Positions 22,899 through 32,932 of a stretch of 64,000 nt of DNA are shown here, piece by piece (position 1 is the stretch's first letter; each line of letters begins with the position of its first letter). The stretch lies in the NCBI GenBank assembly GCA_032622095.1, contig CP136064.1:263917863-263981862 (forward strand), given 5' to 3'. The notes under the pieces were generated by a model, which did no database searches, was not told where the DNA came from, and saw nothing but the letters and a program-made list of their open reading frames with translations. The translations under genes and the position numbers were made by a program. Source of the DNA: Siphonodentalium dalli. Its lineage: Eukaryota; Mollusca; Scaphopoda; Gadilida; Siphonodentaliidae.

Positions 22899-23030
22899 CT
22901 GATGTGAACGCCGTGAAAATCAATGTGAATCCGTCCATAGTGACAGAACTGTCACTTACGAACTTCAGTGTTGCGTATCTCTGTGAGGTCACTATATTAC
23001 CATAGTGACTGGAGTCTCCGCTCAGTGTTG
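22899..23030 (-). CDS. CUB-LDLa gene (copy A): CUB domain, second half
   Basis: A 132-nt phase 1-1 exon between acceptor GCATTGCAG and donor TCAG|GTCAGT. With one base from the upstream exon it reads ATLSGDSSHYGNIVTSQRY, ATLKFVSDSSVTMDG, FTLIFTAFTS. Strand patterns such as LKFVSDSS and GFTLIFTAF are typical of the C-terminal half of CUB domains. Only the first cysteine pair of a standard CUB is present (in the other exon). The match with copy B at 58508-58648 is close. Confidence 0.75.
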
Positions 23031-23439
23031 CTGCAATGCAAATGACAATATTTATCAAATATAATATCTTTAATATTTCGATCAACTATAATGGGGCTCA
23101 TCTGTTCCACACATTATTGTTCGTTTGTGATTTTTGGCGTGGTTAGTTCCGATGCGGCTCCGGGTCGTTCATGATTTTATAGGAACTTTTCCCAGCAAAC
23201 AATTGAAAAATGGCCGCCAGGTCAGTATAACACGGAATTCTTCCCTCGGGAAGTCTTCCTTGAACCAAAATGTACAATTACACTAAGTAATATTAATGTT
23301 TTTATTAGTAACAAGCAATTATTTTCACACAATAAGCCCAGCATATATAAGAGAATGCATTGACCTAACAATATTTACCGTGACTTTGTAAGCCAGTGCA
23401 TTCTCTTACAAATCTGCGGGGATCCCTATGGTATATACT

Positions 23440-23478
<39 letters not shown>

Positions 23479-23914
23479 TATAAGGTGACCCGACTTCGTC
23501 CGGGCTTTGACCTTGAATTGTCTATTTTGAAGCCCAAGGTCAAGTGGGGTCACGATTTGACCCGTCCAAAACACTGCCCGAACAAAAGTACCCGACAAAA
23601 GTACCCGTCGAAATCCATCCGGTTTTACCCGATTTGACCTTGAATTGATCATTTTGAAGGTCAAGGTCAGATCGGGGTCACGATTTGACCCGTCCAAAAC
23701 GCACAGTGGACAAAAGTAACCCTATGTACCAAAGCTCCAACGTACAAGTTTATATATATTATGTTTATTTTTGTTATACAATTTTCTTTGTTACACCACC
23801 ATTCACCAGTCGTTTCAAACCCATCGATGTCATGTTCTATCATTTCATGAAAGTCCGTTCACGACCAGTCACGATCGCAAGCCTATACTACATGTCTAAA
23901 TTACTATATTATCG

Positions 23915-26900
23915 ATGAATGTACCACTAATGCAGTATAGGCAGGCGATCGGTCTATTCAAAATACGCTGGCGTTCTGGTAACATCAAACTCAACTTTTC
24001 AAAACCAACTAATCTGGCATTCGACCCTCGTCGCTGTAGACACCTTGCTGTATTCCTCCTTCTCTCCCTCCTCATCATATTATCAAATGACACAGAAAAG
24101 AACCCTGGACCTTTTGAACAAGAAACTCTTTCAGTTTTTCACTACAATATACGAAGTATCAGAAACAAAATATCACACATTGCAGAGGAGATAGATGATT
24201 TTGATATCATCTGCTTTAGCGAAACACATCTAAATGCAAACTTTCCCAGTGAAAACATTACCTTATCTAACTGTCAACCTCCAATTCGACTTGATAGGAA
24301 TGAACGTGGTGGCGGACTCGCCGTATATTTCTCGACTCATATCACCTTTAAATTGCTAGACTTTTTATGTTTTGAAGATGAGATTTTATGGTTTGAGGTG
24401 GGAACCAAGCACAAATTTATTCTTTGCGTAACTTACCGTTCAGATAACGAATGTATTGAGACATATTGGAAAAAACTAGATGAAGCGATCGAACGTGCCT
24501 TGTCCATAAATTCTTCGCTGGTGATAGTAGGCGATTTAAATTGCGATTTGCTGAAAAGATCAGGTCCTCTTCAGTCAATCATGACAAAATTTACTCTAAA
24601 AAATGTCATAAGCGGACCAACTAGAATAGCAGGAAACTCGGAAACTTTATTAGACCCGATCATAATAAGTGACACCATTAAATCAACGAACCCCTCTACT
24701 TATGATCTCGGAGTATCAGACCACCTTGCAACGTCGGTTGAAGTGTGTGTCCCAATATATAAACCAAAATCCTACAAACGTTCTGTTTGGAATTATTCAA
24801 AGGGCAACTATGAGAGATTAAACATGGAACTCTTCAATATCGACTGGAAACAAATGTTACATACCGAAGCCGACTCGACGCATATAGATAAAATGGTTGA
24901 CAAATTCACTGAAACCTTCTTAGAGGTCTCCAAAAAACATATCCCATACCATGAGATAACAATCCGAAATCGTGATAAACCCTGGTTTGACGGTATCATC
25001 AGAAAACATATCCGAAAACGCGACCGACTGAAAAAACTGGCAGTTCGTAGAAATATGGAGTCTGATTGGAACAAATACAAGTGTGTTCGAAACAAAGTTA
25101 ACAATTTAAAAAAAGCAGCAAAGGAAAGATACATGAGCGATCTAGACGAAAACTTAAGTGTGAATACTAAACCAAAACAATTCTGGCACACTGTAAAACA
25201 ACTTCTCAGCAATTTTTCGACCGACAATACAATACCTATACTGAAATCAGGTAATACGGATATTGAAGATGAGATTCAAAAGGCAGAACTCCTCAATGAG
25301 ATATTCACTAAACATGGCACACTAGAAACCAATAAAATGGAGCCCCCGACCTTTGCAGATAGAACCAATAAGTTTTTAAAAGAAATTAAAACAAATGAGA
25401 AAGAAATATTTGACATTCTAAAATGCCTTCCTGTTAAGAAGGCAAACGGTCCTGATGGGATAAACAATAAATTGCTCAGGGAAACATGCAGCTCCATCAG
25501 TAAACCCTTATATTATATTTTTAATAAATCTTTTAAGAGCTGTTGTTTCCCTGTGGCATGGAAAAGAGCAAACATAATACCAATATTTAAAAATGATGAC
25601 CGCAGTGATCCAAATAACTATCGCCCCATCTCACTAATAAGCTGTATTGGTAAAATATTAGAAAAAGTGGTATTCAACAAAGTCTTTAATCATTTAAATA
25701 CAAACAACTTACTATATAAATACCAATCCGGTTTTATACCAGGCCACAGTACCGAACTCCAACTTGTTGAAATTTTTCATAGAATACACCACGCTGTAGA
25801 CAATGAACAAAGCACGTGTGCTGTTTTCTGTGACATCTCGAAAGCGTTTGACAAAGTATGGCACCAAGGTCTGTTACTCAAATTAAAACACTATGGAATA
25901 ACAGACAACTTGCATAAATGGTTCACAAATTATCTTGACGGACGGCAACAAAGGGTGCAAATAAATTCTAGCTTTTCTAAATATTCGCCAGTAACAGCAG
26001 GGGTCCCCCAGGGGTCCGTAGTCGGCCCGCTGCTATTTTTAATCTATATAAACGATATTGCTGACAACATAGAATCACAAACCAGACTATACGCCGATGA
26101 CACATGCCTCATAAAATCCGATAGGGACTTACAAAGCCTTGAACATAGTGTAAATAACGACATGGAGAAAATAAGAAAGTGGGCGGACACATGGATAGTT
26201 AAATTTAATAATTCTAAGACAAAATTACTATTTTTCACAAGTTCTCAAAACCTTGAGAGACCGCTCATAACCTTTGATGGATTGAGACTTGATTACTCTA
26301 AACAGCACAGGCATCTAGGCATGGAAATAGATGACGACTTAACATGGGACAGTTATATAGAAAATGTATGTGCCAGAGCTTATGCTAAATTATCCCAACT
26401 ACGAAGACTCAAGTATCTTTTAAACCGCAAAACTCTTGAAATCCTCTATTTGTCACACGTACGCCCAATCATGGAATATGCAAGTAGTGTCTGGGCTGGA
26501 GCACCAGACAAGTTACTCAAACAACTAGATGATGTAGAATATGAAGCCGCACGCATTATAAGTGGCTGTACGAGATCTGTACCTCGCAAACGAATACTAA
26601 CCGAAATGGGTTGGGAAACACTTTCAGAAAGAAGACAAACAAAAAGACTTTCACTTTTTCATAACATTGTCAATCACAAAGTGCCCAAATATTTAGTTGA
26701 CTTACTTCCCCCAAAATTCTCCGATATAAGCGACCACGATACTAGATTTGCATCAAACTTTATACATTTTAAACCTAATACAAAAAGAATGGAGTCAACA
26801 TTCATGCCCACGTGTGTAAAAAATTGGAATGCAACCAAAACTAAGACTCGAGATCTTAACCTACAATGTTATCAAAACACATTTAAACCAGAAATACCCA

Positions 26901-27106
26901 AACCCCCCAAATATTACAATGTAGGAAAGCGGACTGAAAATATATATCACTGCAGATTACGATGTGAATGTAGCAACCTCCTATCAGATAAGGTTCAAAA
27001 TTACATTGCAAGTTGCAAAGACTGCTCATGTGGAAATGGAGAAGAAATGCCTTCCATTATTTCTTTGATTGTTGCCTACATTCGATCCCAAGAATTCGCC
27101 TATTGA
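23915..27106 (+). CDS. LINE ORF: 2A-like leader, AP endonuclease and reverse transcriptase
   Basis: 1063 codons, starting at the first ATG after an in-frame stop at 23897. Residues 1-58 form a basic then hydrophobic leader (LAVFLLLSLLIILSN). A 2A-like DTEKNPGP follows at 59-66. The endonuclease shows FHYNIRSIRNK (Asn78), CFSETHLN (Glu103), GDLNCD and SDHLA. The RT contains KKANGPDGINN, ANIIPIFKNDDRSDPNNYRP, YQSGFIPGHSTE, FCDISKAFDK (Asp640, Asp646), GVPQGSVVGPLLF and YADDT (726-730), then a thumb with RHLGMEIDDDLTWD. The product nicks target DNA and copies its RNA (target-primed reverse transcription). The end is altered: after NGEE, near 27046, the frame shifts and the protein stops early at 27106. 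The host-gene strand is opposite. Confidence 0.95.
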   Translation: MNVPLMQYRQAIGLFKIRWRSGNIKLNFSKPTNLAFDPRRCRHLAVFLLLSLLIILSNDTEKNPGPFEQETLSVFHYNIRSIRNKISHIAEEIDDFDIICFSETHLNANFPSENITLSNCQPPIRLDRNERGGGLAVYFSTHITFKLLDFLCFEDEILWFEVGTKHKFILCVTYRSDNECIETYWKKLDEAIERALSINSSLVIVGDLNCDLLKRSGPLQSIMTKFTLKNVISGPTRIAGNSETLLDPIIISDTIKSTNPSTYDLGVSDHLATSVEVCVPIYKPKSYKRSVWNYSKGNYERLNMELFNIDWKQMLHTEADSTHIDKMVDKFTETFLEVSKKHIPYHEITIRNRDKPWFDGIIRKHIRKRDRLKKLAVRRNMESDWNKYKCVRNKVNNLKKAAKERYMSDLDENLSVNTKPKQFWHTVKQLLSNFSTDNTIPILKSGNTDIEDEIQKAELLNEIFTKHGTLETNKMEPPTFADRTNKFLKEIKTNEKEIFDILKCLPVKKANGPDGINNKLLRETCSSISKPLYYIFNKSFKSCCFPVAWKRANIIPIFKNDDRSDPNNYRPISLISCIGKILEKVVFNKVFNHLNTNNLLYKYQSGFIPGHSTELQLVEIFHRIHHAVDNEQSTCAVFCDISKAFDKVWHQGLLLKLKHYGITDNLHKWFTNYLDGRQQRVQINSSFSKYSPVTAGVPQGSVVGPLLFLIYINDIADNIESQTRLYADDTCLIKSDRDLQSLEHSVNNDMEKIRKWADTWIVKFNNSKTKLLFFTSSQNLERPLITFDGLRLDYSKQHRHLGMEIDDDLTWDSYIENVCARAYAKLSQLRRLKYLLNRKTLEILYLSHVRPIMEYASSVWAGAPDKLLKQLDDVEYEAARIISGCTRSVPRKRILTEMGWETLSERRQTKRLSLFHNIVNHKVPKYLVDLLPPKFSDISDHDTRFASNFIHFKPNTKRMESTFMPTCVKNWNATKTKTRDLNLQCYQNTFKPEIPKPPKYYNVGKRTENIYHCRLRCECSNLLSDKVQNYIASCKDCSCGNGEEMPSIISLIVAYIRSQEFAY

Positions 27107-27252
27107 ATAAATTACTTCCTTATAATATTTACTCACTAAAAATTCTGCTATTTGGAGACCCTGCTCTACCCGATTGCGACAATGAAAAAATTTTCTTAGC
27201 TGTACAATCATTCATCCGTGAGACAAAACTAGATGCTATTGACCAAGTCTAG
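27047..27252 (+). pseudogene. Frameshifted C-terminal segment of the LINE ORF
   Basis: In the frame one base back, the sequence continues NAFHYFFDCCLHSIPR, then ILLFGDPALPDCDNEKIF, to a TAG at 27252. HYFF-x-C completes the C-x-CG...H...C zinc-finger-like motif begun by CKDCSCG in the main ORF, as in the related LINEs here. The likely cause is loss of one A from the A-run in GAGAAGAAATGCC. Last 68 or so residues are thereby cut off. Confidence 0.7.
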
Positions 27253-27441
27253 CAAATACATATACAAGCCAGCAAATGACTCAATCAAAGACGACTTCCA
27301 AGTAATTCATGTATAAACAAAAGACTGACTCGGGGGCGGGAAACGACCGGTGATATGTACATGTATATAAGTTCAACTTGCCTTTGGTAGTCATGTTGCA
27401 ATACCATTATTCTTGATTTATTTTTCAGTGTAATAGCAAAT

Positions 27442-27488
27442 GGGAGAGGAGGTACTCATAAGTGAGTAAGCACTTGTCCTCCAATCCC
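27442..27488 (+). other. LINE 3' UTR stem-loop
   Basis: GGGAGAGGAGG pairs imperfectly with TCCTCCAATCCC around a loop ending CACTTG. Counterparts occur in the LINEs at 16656-16701 and 41220-41263. Confidence 0.6.
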
Positions 27489-27883
27489 ATTGTCTATATA
27501 AAAATGTATGTATCATTTCCTATATGTGTTATTGAAATCAGACAAATAAATATGTTTAAACTATGTATAAAATTTCGTCGAAATCCCATCAAAATTGGCG
27601 ATTTGACCTTGAATTGACCCGATTTCAAGGTCAATGTCACGTCGCACGGGCAAAGGAATATGCTTATGAGACTCCGCACACGAAAGTATCCCCACATACC
27701 AAGTTTCATCGAAATCCCGTGATATTCGGGCGTTTGACCTTGGAATGACCCGATTTCCAGGTCAATGTCACGTTGCACGGACAAATTAATAGGCCCATTC
27801 CACCCCCCCCCCCCCCGGCCGAAAATACCCCCACATACCAAGTTTCATCGAAATCGGATCGGCCGTTTTCGAGTTCATCGCGA

Positions 27884-27915
<32 letters not shown>

Positions 27916-27932
27916 ATCTTCCAAAATATATA

Positions 27933-28656
27933 ATCTATTATATATTTTGGAAGATCTGTCTGTCTGTGTATCTGTGGTCTGTGTGTGTGTTCGCGATGAA
28001 CTCGAAAACGGCCGACCCGATTTCGATGAAACTTCGTATGTGAGGATACTATCGGTCGGGAAGTGGCATAGGCACATTTTCAGATCCGATGTCAACTTTT
28101 CACGTGCCGAGGTCAAATCTGGTTTTACGCCGTTTTGCGCTAATATATTTCAGTTCGGTGCTCACAAATCGATTCGATATAGCGCGAATAATAAATTGCC
28201 AGTCATATAATTTGCACGGTTAGAATCTGTGGCGCTTCATCTTTCCAATGATGTATCACACGCCTGTGTACGTTTAAAGTTTCTACCTTAATTATCGGGA
28301 AGAACGCAGGACCATGCTTCGCTCATCGAAAAACATTCCGTAAATATATTACGCCGTCAACAGATCGTGACGTGATCGCGTTTAACTCTTAACCGGCCGA
28401 TGTCGCGTTAACTCATCACCGGCCGAGGTATCCGCAAATGACATTGGGCAATATATATATCTCGGAAACGGGTGGAGCTATCGACTTGAAATTTGGTATG
28501 TGAATGTATCTTGCCCCGGATACGAATTTTATCGGGTCGCCGAGCCCGTGCAACGCCAGCTTCGTGCATGCGCAGACCAGATCTCGGAAACGGGTGGAGC
28601 TATCGACTTGAAATTTGGTTTTTGAATAGCCCAGACGAAGTCGGGTCACCTTCTAG
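27933..28656 (+). mobile_element. Helitron-like element
   Basis: It starts CTATTATATATTTTGGAAG head-to-head with the preceding minus-strand copy, contains a TG/CTGTGT microsatellite and the non-coding spacer shared with 2900-3240, then one and a half copies of the 122-bp unit known from 4028-4811. It ends in GACGAAGTCGGGTCACCTT and CTAG. It thus links the 122-bp array type with the AAGGTCA type in one element. Confidence 0.6.
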
Positions 28657-29265
28657 TCTTCTATTATATATTTTGGAAGATCTGTCTGTGTGTCTGTGTG
28701 TCTGTGTGTGTGTTCGCGATGAACTCGAAAACGGCCGACCCGATTTCGATGAAACTTTGTATGTGGGGGTATTTTCGGCCGGGAACGGGCCTATTAATTT
28801 GCCCGTGCGACGTGACCTTGACCTTGAAATCGGGTACTTTCAAGGTCAAACGCCCGAATATCACGGGATTTCCATGAAACTTGGTATGTGGGGGTATCTT
28901 CGGTCGGGGAGTGGCATAAACCTATTAATTTGCCCGTGCGACGTGACCTTGACCTTGAAATCGGGTCAATTCAAGGTCATATCGCCAATTTTGATGGGAT
29001 TTCGACAAAATTTGATACGTGGGGTTACTTTTGTCCACTGAATGTTTTGGACGGGTCATATCGTGACCCCGACCTGACCTTGACCTTCAAAATGATCAAT
29101 TCAAGGTCAAATCGGGTAAAACCGGATGGATTCGACGGGCACGTTTGTCGGGTACCTTTGTCCGGGCAGTGTTTTGGACTGGTCAAATCGTTACCCCACT
29201 TGACCTTGACCTTCAAAATGGACATTTCAAGGTGAAAGCCCGGACGAAGTCGGGTCACCTTCTAG
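28657..29265 (+). mobile_element. Helitron-like element with AAGGTCA units
   Basis: Starts TCTTCTATTATATATTTTGG, has a (TG)n-rich tract, GAACTCGAAAACGGCCGACC, about five units with paired TGACCTTGA and TCAAGGTCA motifs, and ends at the standard hairpin and CTAG. Open frames exist through the units without evidence of coding. Confidence 0.65.
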
Positions 29266-30009
29266 TCTATTATATATTTTGGAAGATCTGTCTGTCTGTG
29301 TGGCTGTGTGTCTGTGTGTGTGTTCGCGATGAACTCGAAAACGGCCGACCCGATTTCGATGAAACTTGGTATGTGGGGATATTTTCGGCCGGGAACGGGC
29401 ATAGGCCTATTAATTTGCCCGTGCGACGTGACCTTGAAATCGGGTCATTTCAAGGTCAAACCTCCGAATATCACGGGATTTCGATGAAACTTGGTATGTG
29501 GGGGGTATCTTCGGCCGGGGAGTGGCATAAGTCGATTAATTTGCCCGTGCGATGTGACCTTGACCTTGAAATCGGGTCATTTCAAGGTCAAACGCCCGAA
29601 TATCACGGGATTTCGATGAAACTTGGTATGTGGGGGGTACATTCGTACGGGGAGTCTCATAAGCATATTCATTTGCCCGTGCGACGTGACATTGACCTTG
29701 AAATCGGGTCAATTCAAGGTCAAATCGCCAATTTTGATGGGATTTCGACGAAATTTGATACATGGGGTTACTGTTGTCCACTGTGTGTTTTGGACTGGTC
29801 ATATCGTGACTCCGACCTCACCTTGACCTTCAAAATGATCAATTCGAGGTAAAATCGGGTAAAACCGGATGGATTTCGACGGGCACGTTTGTCGGGTACT
29901 TTTTTCCGGGCAATGTTTTGGACTGGTCAAATCGTTACCCCACTTGACCTTGACCTTCAAAATGGACAATTCAAGGTCAAAGCCCGGACGAAGTCGGGTC
30001 ACCTTCTAG
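29266..30009 (+). mobile_element. Helitron-like element with AAGGTCA units
   Basis: Direct head-to-tail neighbour of the previous copy (CTAG|TCTATTATATATTTTGG), same layout with one more internal unit. Confidence 0.65.
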
Positions 30010-30021
30010 TATATATATATA

Positions 30022-30758
30022 TCTATTATATATTTTGGAAGATCTGTTTGTGTGTCTGGGTGTCTGTGTGTGTGTTCGCGATGAACTCGAAAACGGCCGA
30101 CCCGATTTCGATGAAACTTGGTATGTGGGGGTATTTTCGGCCGGGGGGTAGCATAGGCATATTAATTTGTCCGTGCGACGTGACCTTGACCTTGAAATAG
30201 GGTCAGTTCAAGGTCAAACGCCCGAATATCACGGGATTTCGATGAAACTTGGTATGTGGGGGTATTTTCGGTCGAGAAGTGGCATAGGCCTATTAATTTG
30301 CCCGTGCGACGTGACCTTGAAATCGGGTCATTTCTACTTTTCAAGGTCAAACGCCCGAATATCACGGGATTTCGATTAAACTTGGTATGTGAGGGTATTT
30401 TCGGCCGAGAAGTGGCATAGGCCTATTAATTTGCCCGTGCGACGTGACCTTGACCTTGAAATCGGGTCAATTCAAGGTCAAATCGCGAATTTTGATGGGA
30501 TTTCCACGAAATTTGATACAAAGGGTTACTTTTGTCAACTGAGTGTTTTGGACGGGTCAAATCGTGACCCCGACCTGACCTTGACCTTCAAAATTATCAA
30601 TTCAAGGTCAAATCGGGTAAAGTTTCGACGGGTACTTTTGTCCGGTACTTTTTTCCGGGCAGTGTTTTGGACGGGTCAAATCGTTACCCCAACTGGCCTT
30701 GACCTTCAAAATGGTCAATTCAAGGTCAAAGCCCGGACGAAGTCGGGTCACCTTCTAG
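30022..30758 (+). mobile_element. Helitron-like element with AAGGTCA units
   Basis: Separated from the previous copy by a 12-bp TA run. Starts TCTATTATATATTTTGGAAG, ends at CTAG 30755-30758 in a TA microsatellite that marks the host target. Host sequence shared with copy B resumes directly (ATGATAATGCAATG). Confidence 0.65.
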
Positions 30759-30998
30759 TATATATATATATATATATATGATAATGCAATGGAACCGGAA
30801 ACTGGCTGTGCACCGGGATGGGCAATTCCAAAAGAGTTCATAGCAATAGGGAGATAGTGGATTTGACTCTGCAAAATTCAACTATAATAGTTGAATATAA
30901 CAATAGTAGTTGAATGCAAGATGTGCCTGACATTTTTATGTATTTCCCAAAAATAACTTGCTGTACAAACAAAACTTTGGATGATCTGTTCAGTTTAC

Positions 30999-31244
30999 CT
31001 TTTGCAGGTAAAAAAGGTGTCGTCAACACATGTGATCTGTCGTAGATATACAACTTATCAGTATCATCCTCGGTGAACAGAAAGGGATTGTTGAACATCA
31101 GCATTTTGCCAGTCGGTGCCTTTATCTGTAAAACGCAGTCCATATCATCACTGTATGAAGGTGCGGCAGTTAATTTAAGTTTTCCTGCTTGGATCCCTTC
31201 TAATGCCATGTCGATCACTCCTCCGCACCTCTGGTCCATATAAT
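30999..31244 (-). CDS. CUB-LDLa gene (copy A): CUB domain, first half
   Basis: A 246-nt phase 1-1 exon: acceptor ATATCTACAG, donor AAAG|GTAAACTG. It reads YMDQRCGGVIDMALEG, IQAGKLKLTAAPSYSDDMDC, VLQIKAPTGKMLMFNNPF, LYIYDRSHVLTT. The C-GG...G...C-x-I-xAP-xG-x3-F layout is that of a CUB domain N-terminal half. CUB modules mediate extracellular protein or carbohydrate binding. The next exon lies 8 kb away because Helitron-like repeats and a LINE (23470-30758) fill the intron. The fifth-exon join phases all agree. Copy B (59775-60005) has a 15-nt in-frame shortening. Confidence 0.8.
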
Positions 31245-31817
31245 CTGTAGATATATACAAAGAGTGTCGATATCACCACCATAAATAATACCGCCCTGGA
31301 GGATCCCGGTTGGGGTGTCCATCTTGAGAGCTGCACCCGTATTGAAACAGACCGAAATGGCTGCATTGAAAATTCTGCTGCCATCTTTCTTCACCCTAAT
31401 TTTGATATCCATGCATACATTCAGTGTTAAATTCATTATTTATTTGTTCAACAGCAGAGTTGTTAAATCAGAATTCAATCTAAAAAAATGAATTTAAATA
31501 CAAAAATTTAAACCAAACTGTTTAAACGATAAAAAATTGCACGAATCATATACATGAGTCTGTTTCAGCGACCTAACATAATGGCAAGTGTTGGTGTGTT
31601 CACTTCGGACGTCGATCTCGGAAACAGACAACATTTATATGGATAAAGTCTTATTACCAGTGGGCGGTACTACCGCTGTGGATGTGGCCTCTGTGGAAAG
31701 TTCCATTCTGGTACATGAGTATACGTACATGTATGTGACCTACCTGGGTTAATGCACTGTGCGTGCTTTGAAATAAAAACAATGCCCTCCTGGTCAGCGG
31801 GAGACAATATATATATA

Positions 31818-31941
31818 CAGTTGTCGCCCGCGATTGAGGGAGACACGGGGATTTGTCTCCCGCTTGAGACCTGGAATGTGACATTCCAGGTCGAGAGCGG
31901 CGACAAATCCCCGTGTCTCACGAAAACAAGGGTGACAACTG
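31818..31941. repeat. Foldback palindrome, MITE-like
   Basis: Ends CAGTTGTC and GACAACTG, with arms of about 60 bp meeting at CTGGAATGTGACATTCCAG. The inner 40 bp on each side (GAGACACGGGGATTTGTC and complement) match almost perfectly. Almost no spacer remains, so it could extrude as a cruciform. Confidence 0.7.
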
Positions 31942-32735
31942 TTTTGTTATCTGACAAAGGAATTAACACGAACCTTCTTAATGGCATGCCTAAGTACGTG
32001 CGTATATTCATTAATCCAGCTCGAAGAGTTAATTTTATGTTGGAATCCTCGCTTTTTAGAAAATAAAACGTTCACGTTTGGATCAATTGCGGAGCTATTG
32101 TTCGGTTAGTTTGCTGATCGAATGGTGAGAATCGGTTCACGGAAGGAGGAGTAAAGCAATTTCTAAATAGAGTAGCCATGCGGCGAAATGTTCGGTGTCG
32201 TTTTAAATGAGCGTAAAGACGCAGGTATCCGTGTTAATTTCGAGAACGCTAAAATGTGAAACATCACGTTGTAGTGGTGGCAAAAAAAATTGACAACTGT
32301 TACAGACTGTCACGCAACATAAAGGGTATTCCTGTGAAGTCGGATGAATGTATAACCGAAGAAAATGGATAAATAGTAAAGAGTGGCTATTTGATATTTA
32401 GAGCTTAGTTCAGAAACGTATTTGTGACGTATGTACATCGTGTGTGCAATTGTCTACAGTACATAACAACTGCTGAATATGGTTTATCTTTTTGTTCCAC
32501 GGTAATCATTATTGATATAAAAAGGTCCAATAGGAACATTACACCTTATAAGGGATTTATGTCCGTGATAACACCATTTGTATATAGCGTGCTTTAATTG
32601 CAAATTAAAGACAACAATTATGCAAATTAGCAAACACCACAATTCGCGTTTGTTAAGAAACAGTGGGTTTTATAAAATGCGTGTTTTCGGAAATTATTAG
32701 AGAGCTGTGATGTAATCTCTACGCGTTGAGTTCTT

Positions 32736-32932
32736 CCACGGGGCCCTGTAACGCGCTCCGCTGTCCGCCCCCTTTTGCGCTGCCCATATACGCCGCTTCT
32801 ATATACGCGCCTGCTTCGCGTTAATGGCAGTATCTCTATGAAGCAGGCGCGTATATAGAAGCGGCGTATATAATATAATATGGGAAGCGCAAAGGGGGGG
32901 CGGACAACGGAGCGCGTTACAAGCCCCTGTGG
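32736..32932. repeat. GC-rich foldback element
   Basis: Arms of about 85 bp (TGTAACGCGCTCCG, TGTCCGCCCCC, TACGCCGCTTCTATATACG and their complements) surround a short loop. It is far more GC-rich than its surroundings. It is probably a foldback MITE. Confidence 0.7.

Larger units (their letters stand above)
23729..27560 (+). mobile_element. Near full-length APE-type LINE (non-LTR retrotransposon)
   Basis: It is bounded by CTATGTA at 23722-23728 and 27561-27567, interpreted as a short target-site duplication. It has a 186-nt leader, one long ORF (23915-27106), a frameshifted C-terminal extension to 27252, a 3' UTR with a stem-loop (27442-27488) and an A-rich tail (CAAATAAATATGTTTAAA). The single ORF with endonuclease and RT fits the CR1/L2/Jockey group; the precise clade was not determined. 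The intact 1063-codon frame suggests recent activity. Confidence 0.9.
23470..27932 (-). mobile_element. Helitron-like element split by a LINE
   Basis: The left part (about 23473-23721) starts with CTATAAGGTGACCCGACTTC and has two units with TCAAGGTCA motifs. The right part (27568-27932) continues the same unit series and ends in an (AC)n tract and AGATCTTCCAAAATATATAA. The LINE at 23729-27560 interrupts it at a duplicated CTATGTA. In copy B the whole block is missing: the host reads straight through TCGCATATATATGATAATG near 59163. Confidence 0.6.
11590..31350. repeat. Segmental duplication, copy A
   Basis: Several blocks match 52040-60125 in the same order and orientation: 11600-11715 with 52050-52175, 13335-13425 with 52195-52300, 13995-14935 with 52310-53075 plus 54995-55240, 15548-16440 with 55245-56280, 20905-23440 with 56280-59165, and 30780-31350 with 59170-60125. 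Between them copy A has insertions missing from B. The duplicated unit carries most exons of the CUB-LDLa gene. Confidence 0.85.

Noticed and set aside
28493-29852. Frames of up to 235 codons (PVRRDLDLEIGSIQGQ)
   Set aside because: They follow the AAGGTCA tandem units of Helitron-like elements, appear in several frames and both strands, and carry no domain.
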